Shown here: in pieces, positions 50,271-61,588 of the stretch | Position numbering within the stretch: the stretch's first letter is position 1 | How the letters are laid out: each line of letters starts with the position of its first letter | Assembly (NCBI RefSeq): GCF_964275005.1 | Contig: NC_092705.1 | Span: 2,241,685-2,305,684, forward strand | DNA length: 64,000 nt | Reading direction: 5' to 3' | Origin: Diadema setosum | Lineage: Eukaryota; Echinodermata; Echinoidea; Diadematoida; Diadematidae | Notes under the pieces: generated by a model | Seen by the model: the letters and a program-made list of their open reading frames with translations, nothing else | What the model was told of the DNA's origin: nothing | Database searches by the model: none | Position numbers and translations under genes: made by a program

Positions 50271-50457
50271 CAGCCCACTCCGGATATGACGGAGTCTTCA
50301 GGACCGGCAATTTTGTTTCGTTTTATCAAAATTTCCTTATAGTCGAACAAATAAAGTATATATAAGGATACATAGATAATAATTTTCGGACCTGAATTTT
50401 TACTTCGTTGTAACAAAATTTTATTATAGCTTTGTACGTTATAACTGGAGTGCACTG
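50271..50457. mobile_element. pogo-like MITE
   Basis: It starts CAGCCCACTCCGGATATGAC and ends in the complement of CAGTGCACTCCAGTTATAAC, flanked by TA. It shares the interior GACCTGAATTTTTACTTCGT with its neighbour at 50494-50679. Confidence 0.7.
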
Positions 50458-50493
50458 TATATGGCATATACAGGATATGGTAGTCACAGTGTA

Positions 50494-50679
50494 CAGTGGA
50501 CTCCGGTTATAACAAAGTCCTCAGGACCCGCAGTATCCTTTCGTCATATCAAAATTTCATTATAAACTAACAAATAAACAATGAAAATACATTGAGTGGA
50601 CAATGTATCGACCTGAATTTTTACTTCGTTGTAACTGGAATTTTGTTATAACCATGTTCGTTATAACCGGAGTGCACTG
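50494..50679. mobile_element. pogo-like MITE
   Basis: It starts CAGTGGACTCCGGTTATAAC and ends in the complement of CAGTGCACTCCGGTTATAAC, flanked by TA. It lies only 36 bp from the preceding copy in the same orientation. Confidence 0.75.
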
Positions 50680-52474
50680 TAAATTTAGAATTGGGTCCTG
50701 AGGGCACTGTTTTCTGTTTGTGGAAGACATACTGATACCTTGCCTATCAAACTAGCATATAAGATGTAAAGGGTATTCTGTTCTCCAGTGACAGTTTACA
50801 TATTACAATTTACGATTTACAATTATTGTGCATTGGGAAGTTCTGTCTTCATTCTGTTCAATGGGATGTTTTGCAATCTTCAGTTTCTTTTAGATTTGTG
50901 TTTTTTTAACCTTTGTTCATTTTCACTATTTTTTTTTTTTTTTAGATATCAGTAGCACAATTTCTCGCCTCATTATTACGTGGTTGTAGCCAAATTGTTA
51001 TTTTTTTTTTTCATAAGACCAGTAATAAAACGTCTCCCATTGTGACCTGAAGAGAAAGTTCTTGATGAAATTATGGGTGGTCCAGTTAATTCACTGCTCG
51101 TTGAGGTACATACAGAAGCCACAAATTGCACTGATCAAAGTGTACGCCCATTGGTAATGGTTGACTCCATTCGAAATTCTGTTGCAGTGTGTATACAGTG
51201 TACTTTCTAAGAGATCAGTGATAGAACTGTACACAGTTTGTTACGGGAATGCTTGAATATATCTGAACCGGACCAGCCTTCCCACTCCATGGTATCCACA
51301 TGCTGTACATACAGGGTCTTTAAAATGGTAAATATGTGGTTCACCGTGGTATCCAAAAGGCACTGCATCCAAAGTCTGCCTTTATCATGAGACCATGAGT
51401 GTGATTTTAAATGCACATGGATTTTGCCAAAGTTTCTTAAAATTGTTTTCTTTGTTGAATTTGCTTAAGACATATCAAGGATTGTGTTGTTTTCATCCAA
51501 CATATGCCGTGGAGGCTGTGCAGTCAGTCCGCAGCACGTATGCTAATGAGCCGATCCGGCAAGATTTATTCAGCACTCTCGTTGACGATCTTTGCGTTCG
51601 AAAGGTGTCTCGTCGTGCGAGATTTTGCGAGACTTTGATAGGGCTATGGTTTTCACAGTGTAGCGACTTATACATACATTCGTCATGGCTACAAGTCACG
51701 GTAAATTGTTTTCCAGACTTTGATCTTTATTTTAATACTAAATTTGCCTATAACATCGGATCTTATCATGACTATATAATCAGTTGAATTTGCGTAAATT
51801 TTACCTGCTTTTCACGGAAGATTTTGTCATCTAAAGTTCTTTTTTGGTTCCTGACCGGATTAAGAAACTGTTGTTTCTGATTTTGGCTTTTTCGTAGAGA
51901 GGAAACTTAGATACTCATCATATATTGGAGTCAAGGAGACGCAAGCATGATTTATACTAGTTTTTCCGTTTTGAAATGTCTGTACAATTCACTCCTAAGC
52001 CAGAAGTATGCTCCGCACAAAGTGTACAGTGGTGCGAAAGAGCTCTCTCATTGGACAGTGCGTGCGTTCAGCGCTTGAACTACACGCGTGCCAAGAAACC
52101 GCAAGTGGCATGAAACCGTTATGTAGCAGCGTAATGACGTAATGCAAGCGCTGAGTGCAGGCGCTGTCCAATGAGAGAGCTTACTCTTGAGATTGCACGG
52201 TTTCAAGCTGATCAGCACTGACATCGATGTATATTTTACTGGTTCCTGACCGGATTAAGGATCAAATTGTCAAGATATTTACATGGATACAAAGATTAGG
52301 AGATGGACTACCAAATAGAGCATTTTCATTGAGACGCAAGGTGAATTTGGTATTTTTTTGACGTCTTGAAAGTGTACTGCACGAATTACTTTTTTCATCA
52401 TTTTTCATGCTCAAATTACGCTATGATATTTTTCATTTACAATAATTTGAGTAACATGTGACGATAGTTTACAT
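50680..52474. other. spacer upstream of the DIRS element, with a diverged direct repeat
   Basis: No gene is supported. The 19-bp sequence GGTTCCTGACCGGATTAAG occurs at 51846 and again at 52241, and sequence after each copy is weakly similar (GAGACGCAAG and flanking tracts). An inverted pair (CTCTCTCATTGGACAG / CTGTCCAATGAGAGAG) lies between them at about 52035-52195. The nature of this unit is unclear. Confidence 0.5.
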
Positions 52475-52756
52475 ATTTTACTTCTGGAGTCTCCGAAAGA
52501 GACTACATTGAGAGACCCGCTTTGCGCACGCGCAGTCATATCGCTTTTCTACGCACGAGTATTCGAACGCAGTTCCCTTATCGCAGTCGAAAATTCTGAT
52601 CTTTTTTCGCATTTCGCGGTACTAACGGTTCTAGAAACCAGCAGTTAGTGGAATTTAGATTCCGCTATCTTCCTATATCGTACAACGATTATTCGGTGCT
52701 TAGCAAGGCGGCAAGCACAGCCTTTTCTAGCGGCCTCATTCCACGAAAGTCACGCG

Positions 52757-54019
52757 GTGGCTACGGTGATGGAGGTACAACAGCCCCAAGAACAGCTGCA
52801 TCATCCGGCTAAGCCCGGCGCAGTGGCAAACACCAACGTTGTTTGCGAAGAACGTTCCCCTCCGACAGGCAAACAAGTCAAGCCGAAAAAGAAACTAGTT
52901 AAGTCGGTCACGGTTTCCGGTACTAACATGGCGGGTAAAGTGCCGCAAGCGAAGCAGGGCCCAAAGACGGCCGAAAAATCCTCGGATGTCGAGGACAGAC
53001 TATCGAGACTGGAAAGTCTTCTGAGTAAAGTGGTCGACGCGCTGCCCAGTGTAAACTCCACGCCGCCGAAACCGGCATCGCGCCATTTTGTGGCGTACGA
53101 TGAGGCGCACAGCGCCGGACAGTGTGAAATTCCTATGGAAACTGATTTTCAACAGTGCGGGGAGCCGCACGTGCGTGACACGGGCGAAGCCAACAGAGAA
53201 GAAGGCGAATTTGCGTCAGACGCGGCAGACGTGCTAGAAATCCCCGTTCTCGCAGCAAAATTTGCCAAGCCGGGTGATACAGGGCTACCGGTAGACGAGG
53301 ACTTAGCCAGCTCTACTACTTACCTCATAAGCCACCCTCTAGAAGAAAAAGTGTTGGAAGAGACGGCTTCTAAGTATCCAGCCCCGAGCAACTGTGTTTA
53401 CCTCGCTACACCGAAGGTGAACGGCCCGATCTGGGATAATCTACCGCAACACACACGCAGTAGAGATGCCAAGTTACAGCGTGTGCAGAAGTCGCTGACG
53501 AAGGGCCTGAGCGCGCTAATACAGTCCTTCCCATCACCTCGGCTGACCGACACACAGCAGGACGCATTGGCGTTGCTGTGCAATGCCAATTTTGAACTCA
53601 ATTCGTTGAGGAAAGAACTTATCAAGCCGGACATGGCAGCCACTTACTCTCATCTTTGCAAACCTTCCACTCCCGTCACTAAATTCCTATTCGGGGATGA
53701 ATTGGGAAAGAGAATGAAAGACCTCAAAGAGGAGCAGAAAGCTGCATCAGGGGTGATGAGAAACCCAATTTCGCGGCCACAGTCTAGTACGTACCACCCG
53801 TACAGGGGAGCAGCTTTCTCCAAGCGACAATACAGAAGTGCTGGCTGGACTGCAAGTTCAGCTGCCTCAACACACAGACCAACAGCCGGCGGTAGTAGCA
53901 GGCCTTTTTTAGGTCAGCGCCCACAGTGGGGTCACAGCAAGCAGCCACCACCCCGCACAGCGAGCCGCCCCCCACAACAGGCTCCACAGCACAGGCCTCC
54001 AATGCAGCGCAAGAAATAA
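52757..54019 (+). CDS. DIRS gag-like protein
   Basis: A 420-residue frame in the gag position of the DIRS element. It has a basic Lys/Pro-rich N-terminal part, a short coiled-coil-like segment (VEDRLSRLESLLSKVVDALP), a central region and a C-terminal tail rich in Gly, Ser, Arg, Pro and Gln. Its end overlaps the RT frame. The assignment rests on position and composition. Confidence 0.7.
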   Translation: MATVMEVQQPQEQLHHPAKPGAVANTNVVCEERSPPTGKQVKPKKKLVKSVTVSGTNMAGKVPQAKQGPKTAEKSSDVEDRLSRLESLLSKVVDALPSVNSTPPKPASRHFVAYDEAHSAGQCEIPMETDFQQCGEPHVRDTGEANREEGEFASDAADVLEIPVLAAKFAKPGDTGLPVDEDLASSTTYLISHPLEEKVLEETASKYPAPSNCVYLATPKVNGPIWDNLPQHTRSRDAKLQRVQKSLTKGLSALIQSFPSPRLTDTQQDALALLCNANFELNSLRKELIKPDMAATYSHLCKPSTPVTKFLFGDELGKRMKDLKEEQKAASGVMRNPISRPQSSTYHPYRGAAFSKRQYRSAGWTASSAASTHRPTAGGSSRPFLGQRPQWGHSKQPPPRTASRPPQQAPQHRPPMQRKK

Positions 54020-56037
54020 CTACCAGCATACCCAAAGAGGTAGGTAGTTTCGATTCACATCATAATCATACCTGCATTCCCCAATGTATTTGTACGTGTG
54101 TGCAATGTATTCCAAAGAAAGCTCCAGTGGCAGTCGGAGGTCGAGTGAGGCTTTTTTACAGGCGATGGTGCCAAATCACAGCTGATCCATTTATTTTGGC
54201 AGCAATCAGGGGTTACAAAATTGAATTTGAAGAAGCATGTATGCCCCCTAGGAGGGATAAGCCCTTCATTCAATACAAACCAAACCAGCACAATTCAGCT
54301 TGTATTGACAGAGAGATCGCAAGCTTACTGACTAAGAATGTTATCGAAGAATGTGGTCATGAAGAAGGAGAATTTCTCTCAAACATTTTCACACGACCCA
54401 AGAAAAATGGGGGTGTTCGACTAATACTTGATTTGACAGATTTGAACAAGTGTGTGAGCGTACAACACTTCAAAATGGATAACATTCATACAGCTGCCCT
54501 TTTAATCTCCCCAGGAGATTTCCTAGCCTCAGTCGACCTCCGAGATGCTTACTACTCCATTCCAATTGACACTGAACACAGAAAATTCTTGAAATTTCCA
54601 TGGCAAGGGAAATTTTACAGGTTCAAAGTCCTACCAAATGGGCTCAGCACAGCGCCCAGACTTTTCACCAAGCTCATGAAACCTGTTTTCGCTACACTGA
54701 GAGAAATGGGGCACATAGTATTAGGCTACCTTGATGATACTCTCATTATCGGAGAGTCAATAGAACAAACAAAGGAGGCTGTACGTGCAACCACAAATCT
54801 CCTGTCTGAGCTAGGTTTCGTAGTCCATGAGGAGAAATCTATGCTAGAACCCCAACAAGAGCTCACATTCCTAGGGTTTAAGCTGCACACTGGTGATATG
54901 ACTATCTCCTTGCCAGAAGAGAAAATGCAGGACATTATCACAGTCTGTTCAGACTTGCTTGACAATACTAGACCCACAATCAGGCAGGTGTCACATGTTA
55001 TCGGGAAGATAATAGCTACTTTCCCTGGAGTCCAACATGGCCCTCTTTTCTACAGATGCTTAGAACGTGACAGAATTGCCGCCCTTAAAGCTAACAAAGG
55101 CCATTTTGACAGACCTATGAAGCTGTCATTAGAAGGGAAAGAAGAGCTCAAATGGTGGATTAATCATGTCTTTGAGGAGTGTGCACCAATTAAGCGTAAC
55201 AGACCTACACTTGAGCTGCGTACAGACGCTAGTGGGCTTGGTTGGGGAGCCACAAATCTGTCCATTGAAACAGGAGGCAGATGGAACGATCTTGAAATGG
55301 AAAGAGCTAGAAAGAATGATATCAATTACCTGGAGACATTGGCAGCCGGGTTTGGACTGAAGTCCTTTTGCTCTTCTTTACATGATGTTCATGTCCTCCT
55401 TAGGTCAGACAACACAACAGCAGTTGCTTATTTGAATAACATGGGGGGTATTAAGTCCAAGGACTGTGACAGTGCAGCTAGAGACATCTGGAGGTGGTGC
55501 ATGGAACGTAATATTTGGGTTACTGCAGCACACCTTCCAGGGAGTGAGAACACTGAGGCAGACAGCAGGTCTAGAAAGTTCAGTGACCGAAATGAATGGA
55601 TGCTTAACAAGCAAGCCTTTAACAAACTAGTTTCAGTTTTTGGGCTTCCAGACATTGATCTCTTTGCGTCCAGACTAAACAACCAACTTGAGAGATATGT
55701 CACTTGGTTGCCAGATCCAAATGCAGAAGCCGTAGATGCATTTACGTTGGATTGGGGAGAATTCAAATTCTATGCCTTTCCCCCATTCTGTCTCATCCCA
55801 AGATGTCTTCAAAAAATTAGAACAGATAGAGCTGAAGGCATAATGGTAGTGCCAAATTGGCCCACACAGGCATGGTTTCCTAAGCTGAAAAGGATGTTAA
55901 AGGGTGAAGCAGTGCTAATTACAAGGAGTAGGAACCTATTAACGCAACCTGTTACGCATGAACCACATCCCTTGTATGATCGAATTGATCTTCTCTGTTG
56001 CAGGTTATGCGGCAGCCCTTCGAAAGGACAGGACTAA
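53926..56037 (+). CDS. DIRS reverse transcriptase-RNase H
   Basis: A 703-residue frame with the RT core (LILDLTDLNKCVSVQHFKMD, SVDLRDAYYSIPI, a YLDD box) followed by RNase H (LRTDASGLGWGATN, LRSDNTTAVAYLNN). A C-terminal domain common in DIRS elements follows (DLFASRLNNQLERYVTWLPD). It overlaps the gag-like frame at its start and the recombinase frame at its end, an arrangement normal for the family. Confidence 0.9.
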   Translation: MGSQQAATTPHSEPPPTTGSTAQASNAAQEITTSIPKEVGSFDSHHNHTCIPQCICTCVQCIPKKAPVAVGGRVRLFYRRWCQITADPFILAAIRGYKIEFEEACMPPRRDKPFIQYKPNQHNSACIDREIASLLTKNVIEECGHEEGEFLSNIFTRPKKNGGVRLILDLTDLNKCVSVQHFKMDNIHTAALLISPGDFLASVDLRDAYYSIPIDTEHRKFLKFPWQGKFYRFKVLPNGLSTAPRLFTKLMKPVFATLREMGHIVLGYLDDTLIIGESIEQTKEAVRATTNLLSELGFVVHEEKSMLEPQQELTFLGFKLHTGDMTISLPEEKMQDIITVCSDLLDNTRPTIRQVSHVIGKIIATFPGVQHGPLFYRCLERDRIAALKANKGHFDRPMKLSLEGKEELKWWINHVFEECAPIKRNRPTLELRTDASGLGWGATNLSIETGGRWNDLEMERARKNDINYLETLAAGFGLKSFCSSLHDVHVLLRSDNTTAVAYLNNMGGIKSKDCDSAARDIWRWCMERNIWVTAAHLPGSENTEADSRSRKFSDRNEWMLNKQAFNKLVSVFGLPDIDLFASRLNNQLERYVTWLPDPNAEAVDAFTLDWGEFKFYAFPPFCLIPRCLQKIRTDRAEGIMVVPNWPTQAWFPKLKRMLKGEAVLITRSRNLLTQPVTHEPHPLYDRIDLLCCRLCGSPSKGQD

Positions 56038-56975
56038 AGAAGGAAATTGTGGACATTTTGGCCGCTTCTTGGAGAGCCTCTACCCAGAAGCAATATTGTG
56101 TGTACATAAAGAAGTGGAAAGACTTTTGCAAGAGTAAGAAGAAAAGCCATCTTCACTCTAGTGTTCAGTTTGTTTTAGAATTTCTTAGTGAGCTTTTTCA
56201 TGTAGGAGGTCTTGGATACAATGCACTCAACACAGCAAGAAGTGCGCTCGCATCATTCCTAGTTCTTGAGGATGGTGCCTCTACAGTTGGGAACAACATT
56301 TTGATATCAAGATTTATGAAGGGAGTTTTCCATCTCCGAACCCCAAGACCTCGCTATGTAGATACTTGGGATGTAAATATTGTGTTTTGCTATCTCAGAA
56401 AGCTGTCACCGGCAAATGCACTGAGCCTACAAGATCTCACCAAAAAGCTATGCATGCTCATGGCTCTCATCTCAACACAGAGAGCACAGTCGTTGCAGCT
56501 CCTGAATTTGGACAACATGATACTCAAGGGATCATCAGTTACATTTCATTTCAGCGAGCTACTGAAACAAAATAGGCCTGGAAACGCTGGCTACACACTG
56601 AGCATGAGAGCCTACCCTCCAGATCGTCGATTGTGCGTTGTCAACTACATCAAAGCCTACATACGGAGGACTGAGGAAATTCGAGGCCAAGAGCGTCGGC
56701 TCTTTATTAGTTTTCGCAGACCCCATGCGAAAGTTACGTCACAAACCATCTCCAGGTGGATCAAAGATGTTATGACAGCGGCAGGAATCGACACTTCAAA
56801 ATATAAGGCTCACTCAACAAGAGCAGCTGCGACGTCAGCTGCACACAGAGCAGACTTGCCAGTTTCGTTTATCCTTGAGAAGGCAGGCTGGACGAATGAA
56901 AAGACTTTCAGAAAGTACTACAGAAAACCTTTGCTGGATGGGAGCAAGTGTCTTTCAACTGCTCTACTAAAATGA
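55998..56975 (+). CDS. DIRS tyrosine recombinase
   Basis: A 325-residue frame with the plan of a phage-integrase-type tyrosine recombinase: an N-terminal helical core-binding part (SWRASTQKQYCVYIKKWKDF) and a catalytic part with STQRAQSL, AHSTRAAATS (H-x-x-R) and FRKYYRK. It would insert circular element DNA without target duplication, the defining step of DIRS elements. Confidence 0.9.
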   Translation: MQVMRQPFERTGLKKEIVDILAASWRASTQKQYCVYIKKWKDFCKSKKKSHLHSSVQFVLEFLSELFHVGGLGYNALNTARSALASFLVLEDGASTVGNNILISRFMKGVFHLRTPRPRYVDTWDVNIVFCYLRKLSPANALSLQDLTKKLCMLMALISTQRAQSLQLLNLDNMILKGSSVTFHFSELLKQNRPGNAGYTLSMRAYPPDRRLCVVNYIKAYIRRTEEIRGQERRLFISFRRPHAKVTSQTISRWIKDVMTAAGIDTSKYKAHSTRAAATSAAHRADLPVSFILEKAGWTNEKTFRKYYRKPLLDGSKCLSTALLK

Positions 56976-57834
56976 CCAGGCAAGGTAAACAATTTACCGT
57001 TTTGGTAAATGACAATTCATAGTCATTTCTGTTATATTTCTTACAAATATGGCTACTGGGCTTCAAAATCTCAATGTAGTCTCTTTCGGAGACTCCAGAA
57101 GTAAAATAGAAAGATTAAATGAGAACTTACCTGTTTGAAATTTGATCTTTATTTTACGAGGGAGTTGTAGGAAGAGAATACATTCCCTCCTCTCCCTCCC
57201 AAAGTTTCAAACGTGAAGCTAAGTTCTCCATAATCTTTCAAATATCCAGCAGCCACATTTGATGCTTCGAAAAATGACTGCGCGTGCGCAAAGCGGGTCT
57301 CTCAATGTATTCTCTTCCTACAACTCCCTCGTAAAATAAAGATCAAATTTCAAACAGGTAAGTTCTCATTTAATCTTTCTATTTTCCTTGAATTTGATAC
57401 CAAATTTGTGAACATAAGGTGTATTTTTGTAGCCGAAAGCCCAAGGACAAAATCCCCTTACGCAGCTCATTACGTATGCAAGCCTAAAGCGGGCTTGCAT
57501 ACGAGTTGAATAAATACGAGCGAATTATCGGGTGCTGCGGACTGACTGTGTGGTGAATCTCAAACCAAGTGAGAAGGAAACATGGTTGATGAACTGTCAA
57601 CCCTCATGCAGATGATCTGATGAGAAGTATAATACAACTGACATCATCATCATGTGACCCAAACTGAGACATCTACCAGAAGTGCTAAGTAGACATTGTT
57701 TTGAATGATTCGCTGCCATTCATTGGTCAATTTTTTTCTTGTCTTTCTTTTTTTTTTTCATATTGTTCAAATTTACCTTTAACTTCCAAAGAGGTGACCA
57801 GTGTTTATTTGTGTGCATGTGTGTTGGCTTGTGT

Positions 57835-57845
57835 GTGTGTGTGTT

Positions 57846-57881
<36 letters not shown>

Positions 57882-57900
57882 TGTGTGTGTGTGTGTGCTA
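57835..57900. repeat. GT/GA microsatellite
   Basis: A GT run, a GA run and another GT run in sequence, about 65 bp together. Confidence 0.85.
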
Positions 57901-57950
57901 GAAGGGGAATCACGGCAGCAATAAATAGGACAGCACATAATTTCGGGTGC

Positions 57951-58218
57951 TGTTCGTTATTCCAAAGGTTCGATATTCCGAAGGTTTGTTATTCCGAAGG
58001 TTCGTTAATCCGAAACACGCAAATTCCCTATACCTGGAGGTTCGTTAATCCGAAAATGAAAAAGGGTTTGTTAATCCGAACATTTGTGGCGTTATTCCGA
58101 ATGTTCGTTATTCCGAAGATTTGTTCATCCGAAAATGAAATTCGGAAAAACGAACCTTCGGAATAAGGAATCTTTGGACTGAAGAGCCTTCGGAATAACG
58201 AACCTTCGGAATAACAAG
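57951..58218. mobile_element. fold-back MITE built of TTATTCCGAAGGTTCG units
   Basis: The left half repeats GTTCGTTATTCCGAAG-type units and the right half carries their complement (CGAACCTTCGGAATAAC), so most of the element can fold into a hairpin. Variants with TTAATCCGAA occur inside. Non-coding. Confidence 0.6.
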
Positions 58219-58831
58219 CTGTAACCCATAATTTCAGTATGAAATAAAGTCTCCAACAGGGCATACATATTGTGTTGCGGACTGAATCTCTAATTTCCAA
58301 CAAGAATGAAATACTGTTCTTGAAAATCAAATAAAGTCTCTAGTATGAGAAAATGTAGATGTGACATCATTTACTGTGATGTTTGATTTATTTGTGTGCT
58401 TTAATGTGTCTCACATGCCATGCAGATTGGAAGCTTGTTGGGAAGTGGAGTTGAGAAATTTGGTGAAGCCAATGAGAAGCAAAAAGCTGTATAATCTGTC
58501 GTTCAGTCGGAATGCCCTTTTTACACTCATTTGATCATTGAAGTAGTGGTCCTTCATGAATAGCAAACAGACTTTGCTGTTGAGAGTCGGTAAAGAGAGA
58601 GTTGGTAGCTTGAGAGAGAAGAAAGGGGGCTGGAAGACATAAGAAAACAGCATGGAAGAACGCATGTACTGCATTTTATGACAAAGAGTTTGTTAGTGCC
58701 ATTTTGATTATCTCTGTTAATCATCTTATGCCATGCTCTAGCTCTCACAAGGGCACAATAAAAAGAACAGAAAATTAGAAGACTAAAAGCTAACCTGCCT
58801 GGGGTGCTAAAGAATTGTGAGACATCAGAAG
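58219..58831. other. unassigned intergenic DNA
   Basis: Nothing beyond short spurious frames was recognised. Confidence 0.35.
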
Positions 58832-59554
58832 CAGGCGGATCCAGGAATTCCATAAAGGGTGGGGGGGGGGGGGGGCACCTTTACAAAATTGAAGGGGGTG
58901 TACGTGCCCCCTTTTTTTCTTTATATTTCTTTTGTTTTAACAAAAAATTAAAGGACAAGTCCACCTTTATAGACATGTTGGTTGAGTGAATGCAGCAATA
59001 TTACTAGAACACATCAGTGACAGGAAAATCGGACAATCCGTTCAAAAGTCATGAATTTTTGAAGTTTCTGCTCAGTCACGGCTGGATGAAAAGACTACTA
59101 CAGCTTGTGATGTCACGCGAGTACAACGATATAAAGAAAATTCAACGTACAATGTATTTCCATTTTTCTTGCATAACAAAAGAACACTTGACTTCTCTCT
59201 TTCAGAAGGCAGGGGGAAAAATATTACCCTTAACATACATCAGTATCAAGTAGAAGAGATGTGCACTTTATTCAAAAAGTAAAGTTTTGTGAAATTCTCT
59301 TTTTATTTTCCTTATACCGTTATACGCATGTGACATCATACACTGTAGTAGTCTTCTCATCCAGCAGTGACTATGCAGATACTTAAAAAAATCATAACTG
59401 TTGAATGGATTGTCCGATTTTCCTAAAACTTTCATAGATGTGTTCTATTAAATTGCTGCATTCTCTCAAACCTTATGTACATTTATATGAAGGTGGACTT
59501 GTCCTTTAAAGGGGCACGTGCCTTACTGTGCTCCCCCTCCTGAATCCACCACTG
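58832..59554. mobile_element. hAT-type MITE interrupted by a TTAA-type MITE
   Basis: It begins CAGGCGGATCCAGGAATTCC with a G-run and ends in CCCCCTCCTGAATCCACCACTG, inverted relatives of the CAGGGGCGGATCCAG element at 62886. An 8-bp duplication is not evident. A 554-bp TTAA-type MITE occupies most of its interior. Confidence 0.65.
58952..59505. mobile_element. TTAA-type MITE nested in a hAT-type MITE
   Basis: TTAA flanks both ends (58948-58951, 59506-59509). The ends are AGGACAAGTCCACCTTTATA and the complement of AGGACAAGTCCACCTTCATA. Inner tracts (ATCGGACAATCC, AGACTACTACAG, GATGTCAC) are inverted on the other side, so it is a long fold-back element. TTAA sites point to a Kolobok or piggyBac source. 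Confidence 0.8.
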
Positions 59555-59825
59555 GACACTAATAGATACACAGTAGGCCTACACATGTTTGTGTTTGAAG
59601 AAGGCACTAATGAGCATTGGTATAGATATATGGCATAGATATATGGCATATCCAGTCATACTCGGGTCTGGAACATACGATATTTGTTAACTGCATGCCT
59701 TCATGCGTATTTTTTAATCGGAGAAAACTGTACCCCGAGAGTGGCATCCGACGGTGTACTTCACCGACAGAGAACAAAAGGTGGCGCTATTATAATTAAT
59801 TCCAGAATCCACTGTGCATTTCCAC

Positions 59826-59950
59826 AGGTTCTTCTTCCTCTTCCTCTCCCTCCTCCTCCTCCTCCTCCTCCTCCTCCTCTTCTTCTTCTCCTTCTTCTTC
59901 TTCTTCTTCTTCTTCTTCTTCTTCTTCTTCTTCTTCTCTTTCTACTCCTC
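59826..59950. repeat. CTC/CTT trinucleotide microsatellite
   Basis: About 120 bp of CTC then CTT triplets. Long Leu, Pro or Ser runs in frames here are repeat translations. Confidence 0.9.
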
Positions 59951-61300
59951 CTTTATGATGTTGATAATGACAAGAACATTGATAACGGCTACTACAACGA
60001 TGAATGTATTTCTACACAGACATTGCACATAAGCTTTATTAATGATCTCCAAATGTGTAGCGTCGACAATGTGTACTATGGAGAAAACGCATCGGCGATA
60101 AAATTAAATGCTTTTCATCACACGTGGACAACTGACGTAGCTGTAAATTATTTCCCTGCTGTTTGTTTCATGTATTATGCAATGCTTTGTGCGAACGAAA
60201 TAAATGAACCCAACACAAAAAGCCCCACCCGCAGTGCAATACACATTCTGGGTCTCTAATTTCCATCAACAGTAATTGAGTGCTCGAAAAATACACATAT
60301 CATTATGTATAAGTCTGCACATGTCACTAAGCACCATTGCGATTATGATTATTATTGCATCAACACTCAGTCTGTCCCGATGCAAATGAAACAACAGTAT
60401 AGTCATGAATTTACACATTTTCCTGCCAGTCATAATTGCTGGGTTATTTCAACGCATCAAAATGTTCGTGTTTAGATTTCTAGTCAGAAAAGAAACAGAA
60501 AAGAATAGATAAACTTGGAATCAATATCACCGTCTCGTTTAGGTCCAATTTAGATGAATTTCTACAGTGTTATTTGTTGGTTTATTAAGTCTTCTTTAGT
60601 CATTCAAACAGGCTAAAAAGTGGTGAGGAATCGCGTTTGAGATAAGCCCATATCCCAGAAAAATTAATTACAGTAATTTAATCAACAAGTTTGGCGGGGA
60701 CGTCAAAAGTAAAGAATGAATACCATCATGAGGGAATGATTCACAAGTCTTGAAACTATAAAAAAAAAACAAAAAAAAAAACAACAAAAAACAAAGGCAT
60801 AGGTGCCTAAGACAAATAAACTGACATAATAGACAACTCCCCTTTCCTTAGGGCTTTTCTAGTATGACCCAAATACAGAAGTCAGATTAACGTGACTATA
60901 CGGAACCGCTGTCGAATACCTTATCAAACGGTCCCAGCGAGGCAGGTGACGCCATGATAGTAGGCCCTATATATCACTATCACCATACGTTTGCTGAGGA
61001 AAATCACTTAAAAAAAAAATCAGCCACAATTAGCCTTTCATTAGTTTAGTTTACATTATATAAACCTATCATTACTTTCCCCGCAAATGGATGAAATACT
61101 ATCCAGTGCACGAGCTGCCTGAACTACACCAGCAGACCGACATAATCATAATTATTCAGGTGTATGCGGTGACACAAATAATAAAATGATGCAGTATTAG
61201 TTGAACTATCGTCGATGCTGACTATAGAGACGCTTGACGGATGATTGACGCGAACGCGCCGGAAACTCACTCAGAAAGTCGCGCGATTTGCAGACGCAAA
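59951..61300. other. unassigned intergenic DNA
   Basis: Apart from an A-rich run at 60758-60795 nothing was recognised. Frames in this part have no known domain. Confidence 0.35.
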
Positions 61301-61305
61301 ACGGA

Positions 61306-61366
<61 letters not shown>

Positions 61367-61376
61367 GTCAATCAAT
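61306..61376. repeat. AATC tetranucleotide microsatellite
   Basis: About 17 AATC units with one substitution near the end, followed by A-rich sequence. Confidence 0.9.
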
Positions 61377-61588
61377 CCAAAAAAACAAACAAACAACAAC
61401 AACCAGGCTTTAGTGCTTAAAAAATACTTCTAAAATGTGAATGGGGGGGGGGGGGGAGAACCAAGCATGAAAAATGTTAATCAGTTTAATCAACTGTTAA
61501 ATAAACACAATGTCCTTGTGAAGTTCTATAGTTTTGTTAATAACCGCCTCTAAATTAACCGTCACCGTGACGGCTTCTTGAGAAAGTT

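Larger units (their letters stand above)
52475..57385 (+). mobile_element. DIRS-type tyrosine-recombinase retrotransposon, looks whole
   Basis: The element has three long overlapping frames (gag-like, RT-RNase H, tyrosine recombinase) and the inverted-repeat plan of the DIRS1 order. The left terminal repeat (52475-52539) is matched by two complementary blocks near the right: 57072-57107 pairs exactly with 52475-52510, and 57274-57307 pairs with 52506-52539. A further inverted pair (57107-57182 with 57306-57383) forms the internal complementary region and right terminal repeat. DIRS elements integrate by recombinase without target duplication, and none is seen. The long frames and terminal repeats look intact, suggesting a young copy. 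Confidence 0.9.

Noticed and set aside
59684-60259. 191-residue frame with a long Pro/Leu run
   Set aside because: The centre is the CTC/CTT microsatellite and the rest shows no known domain or start context.
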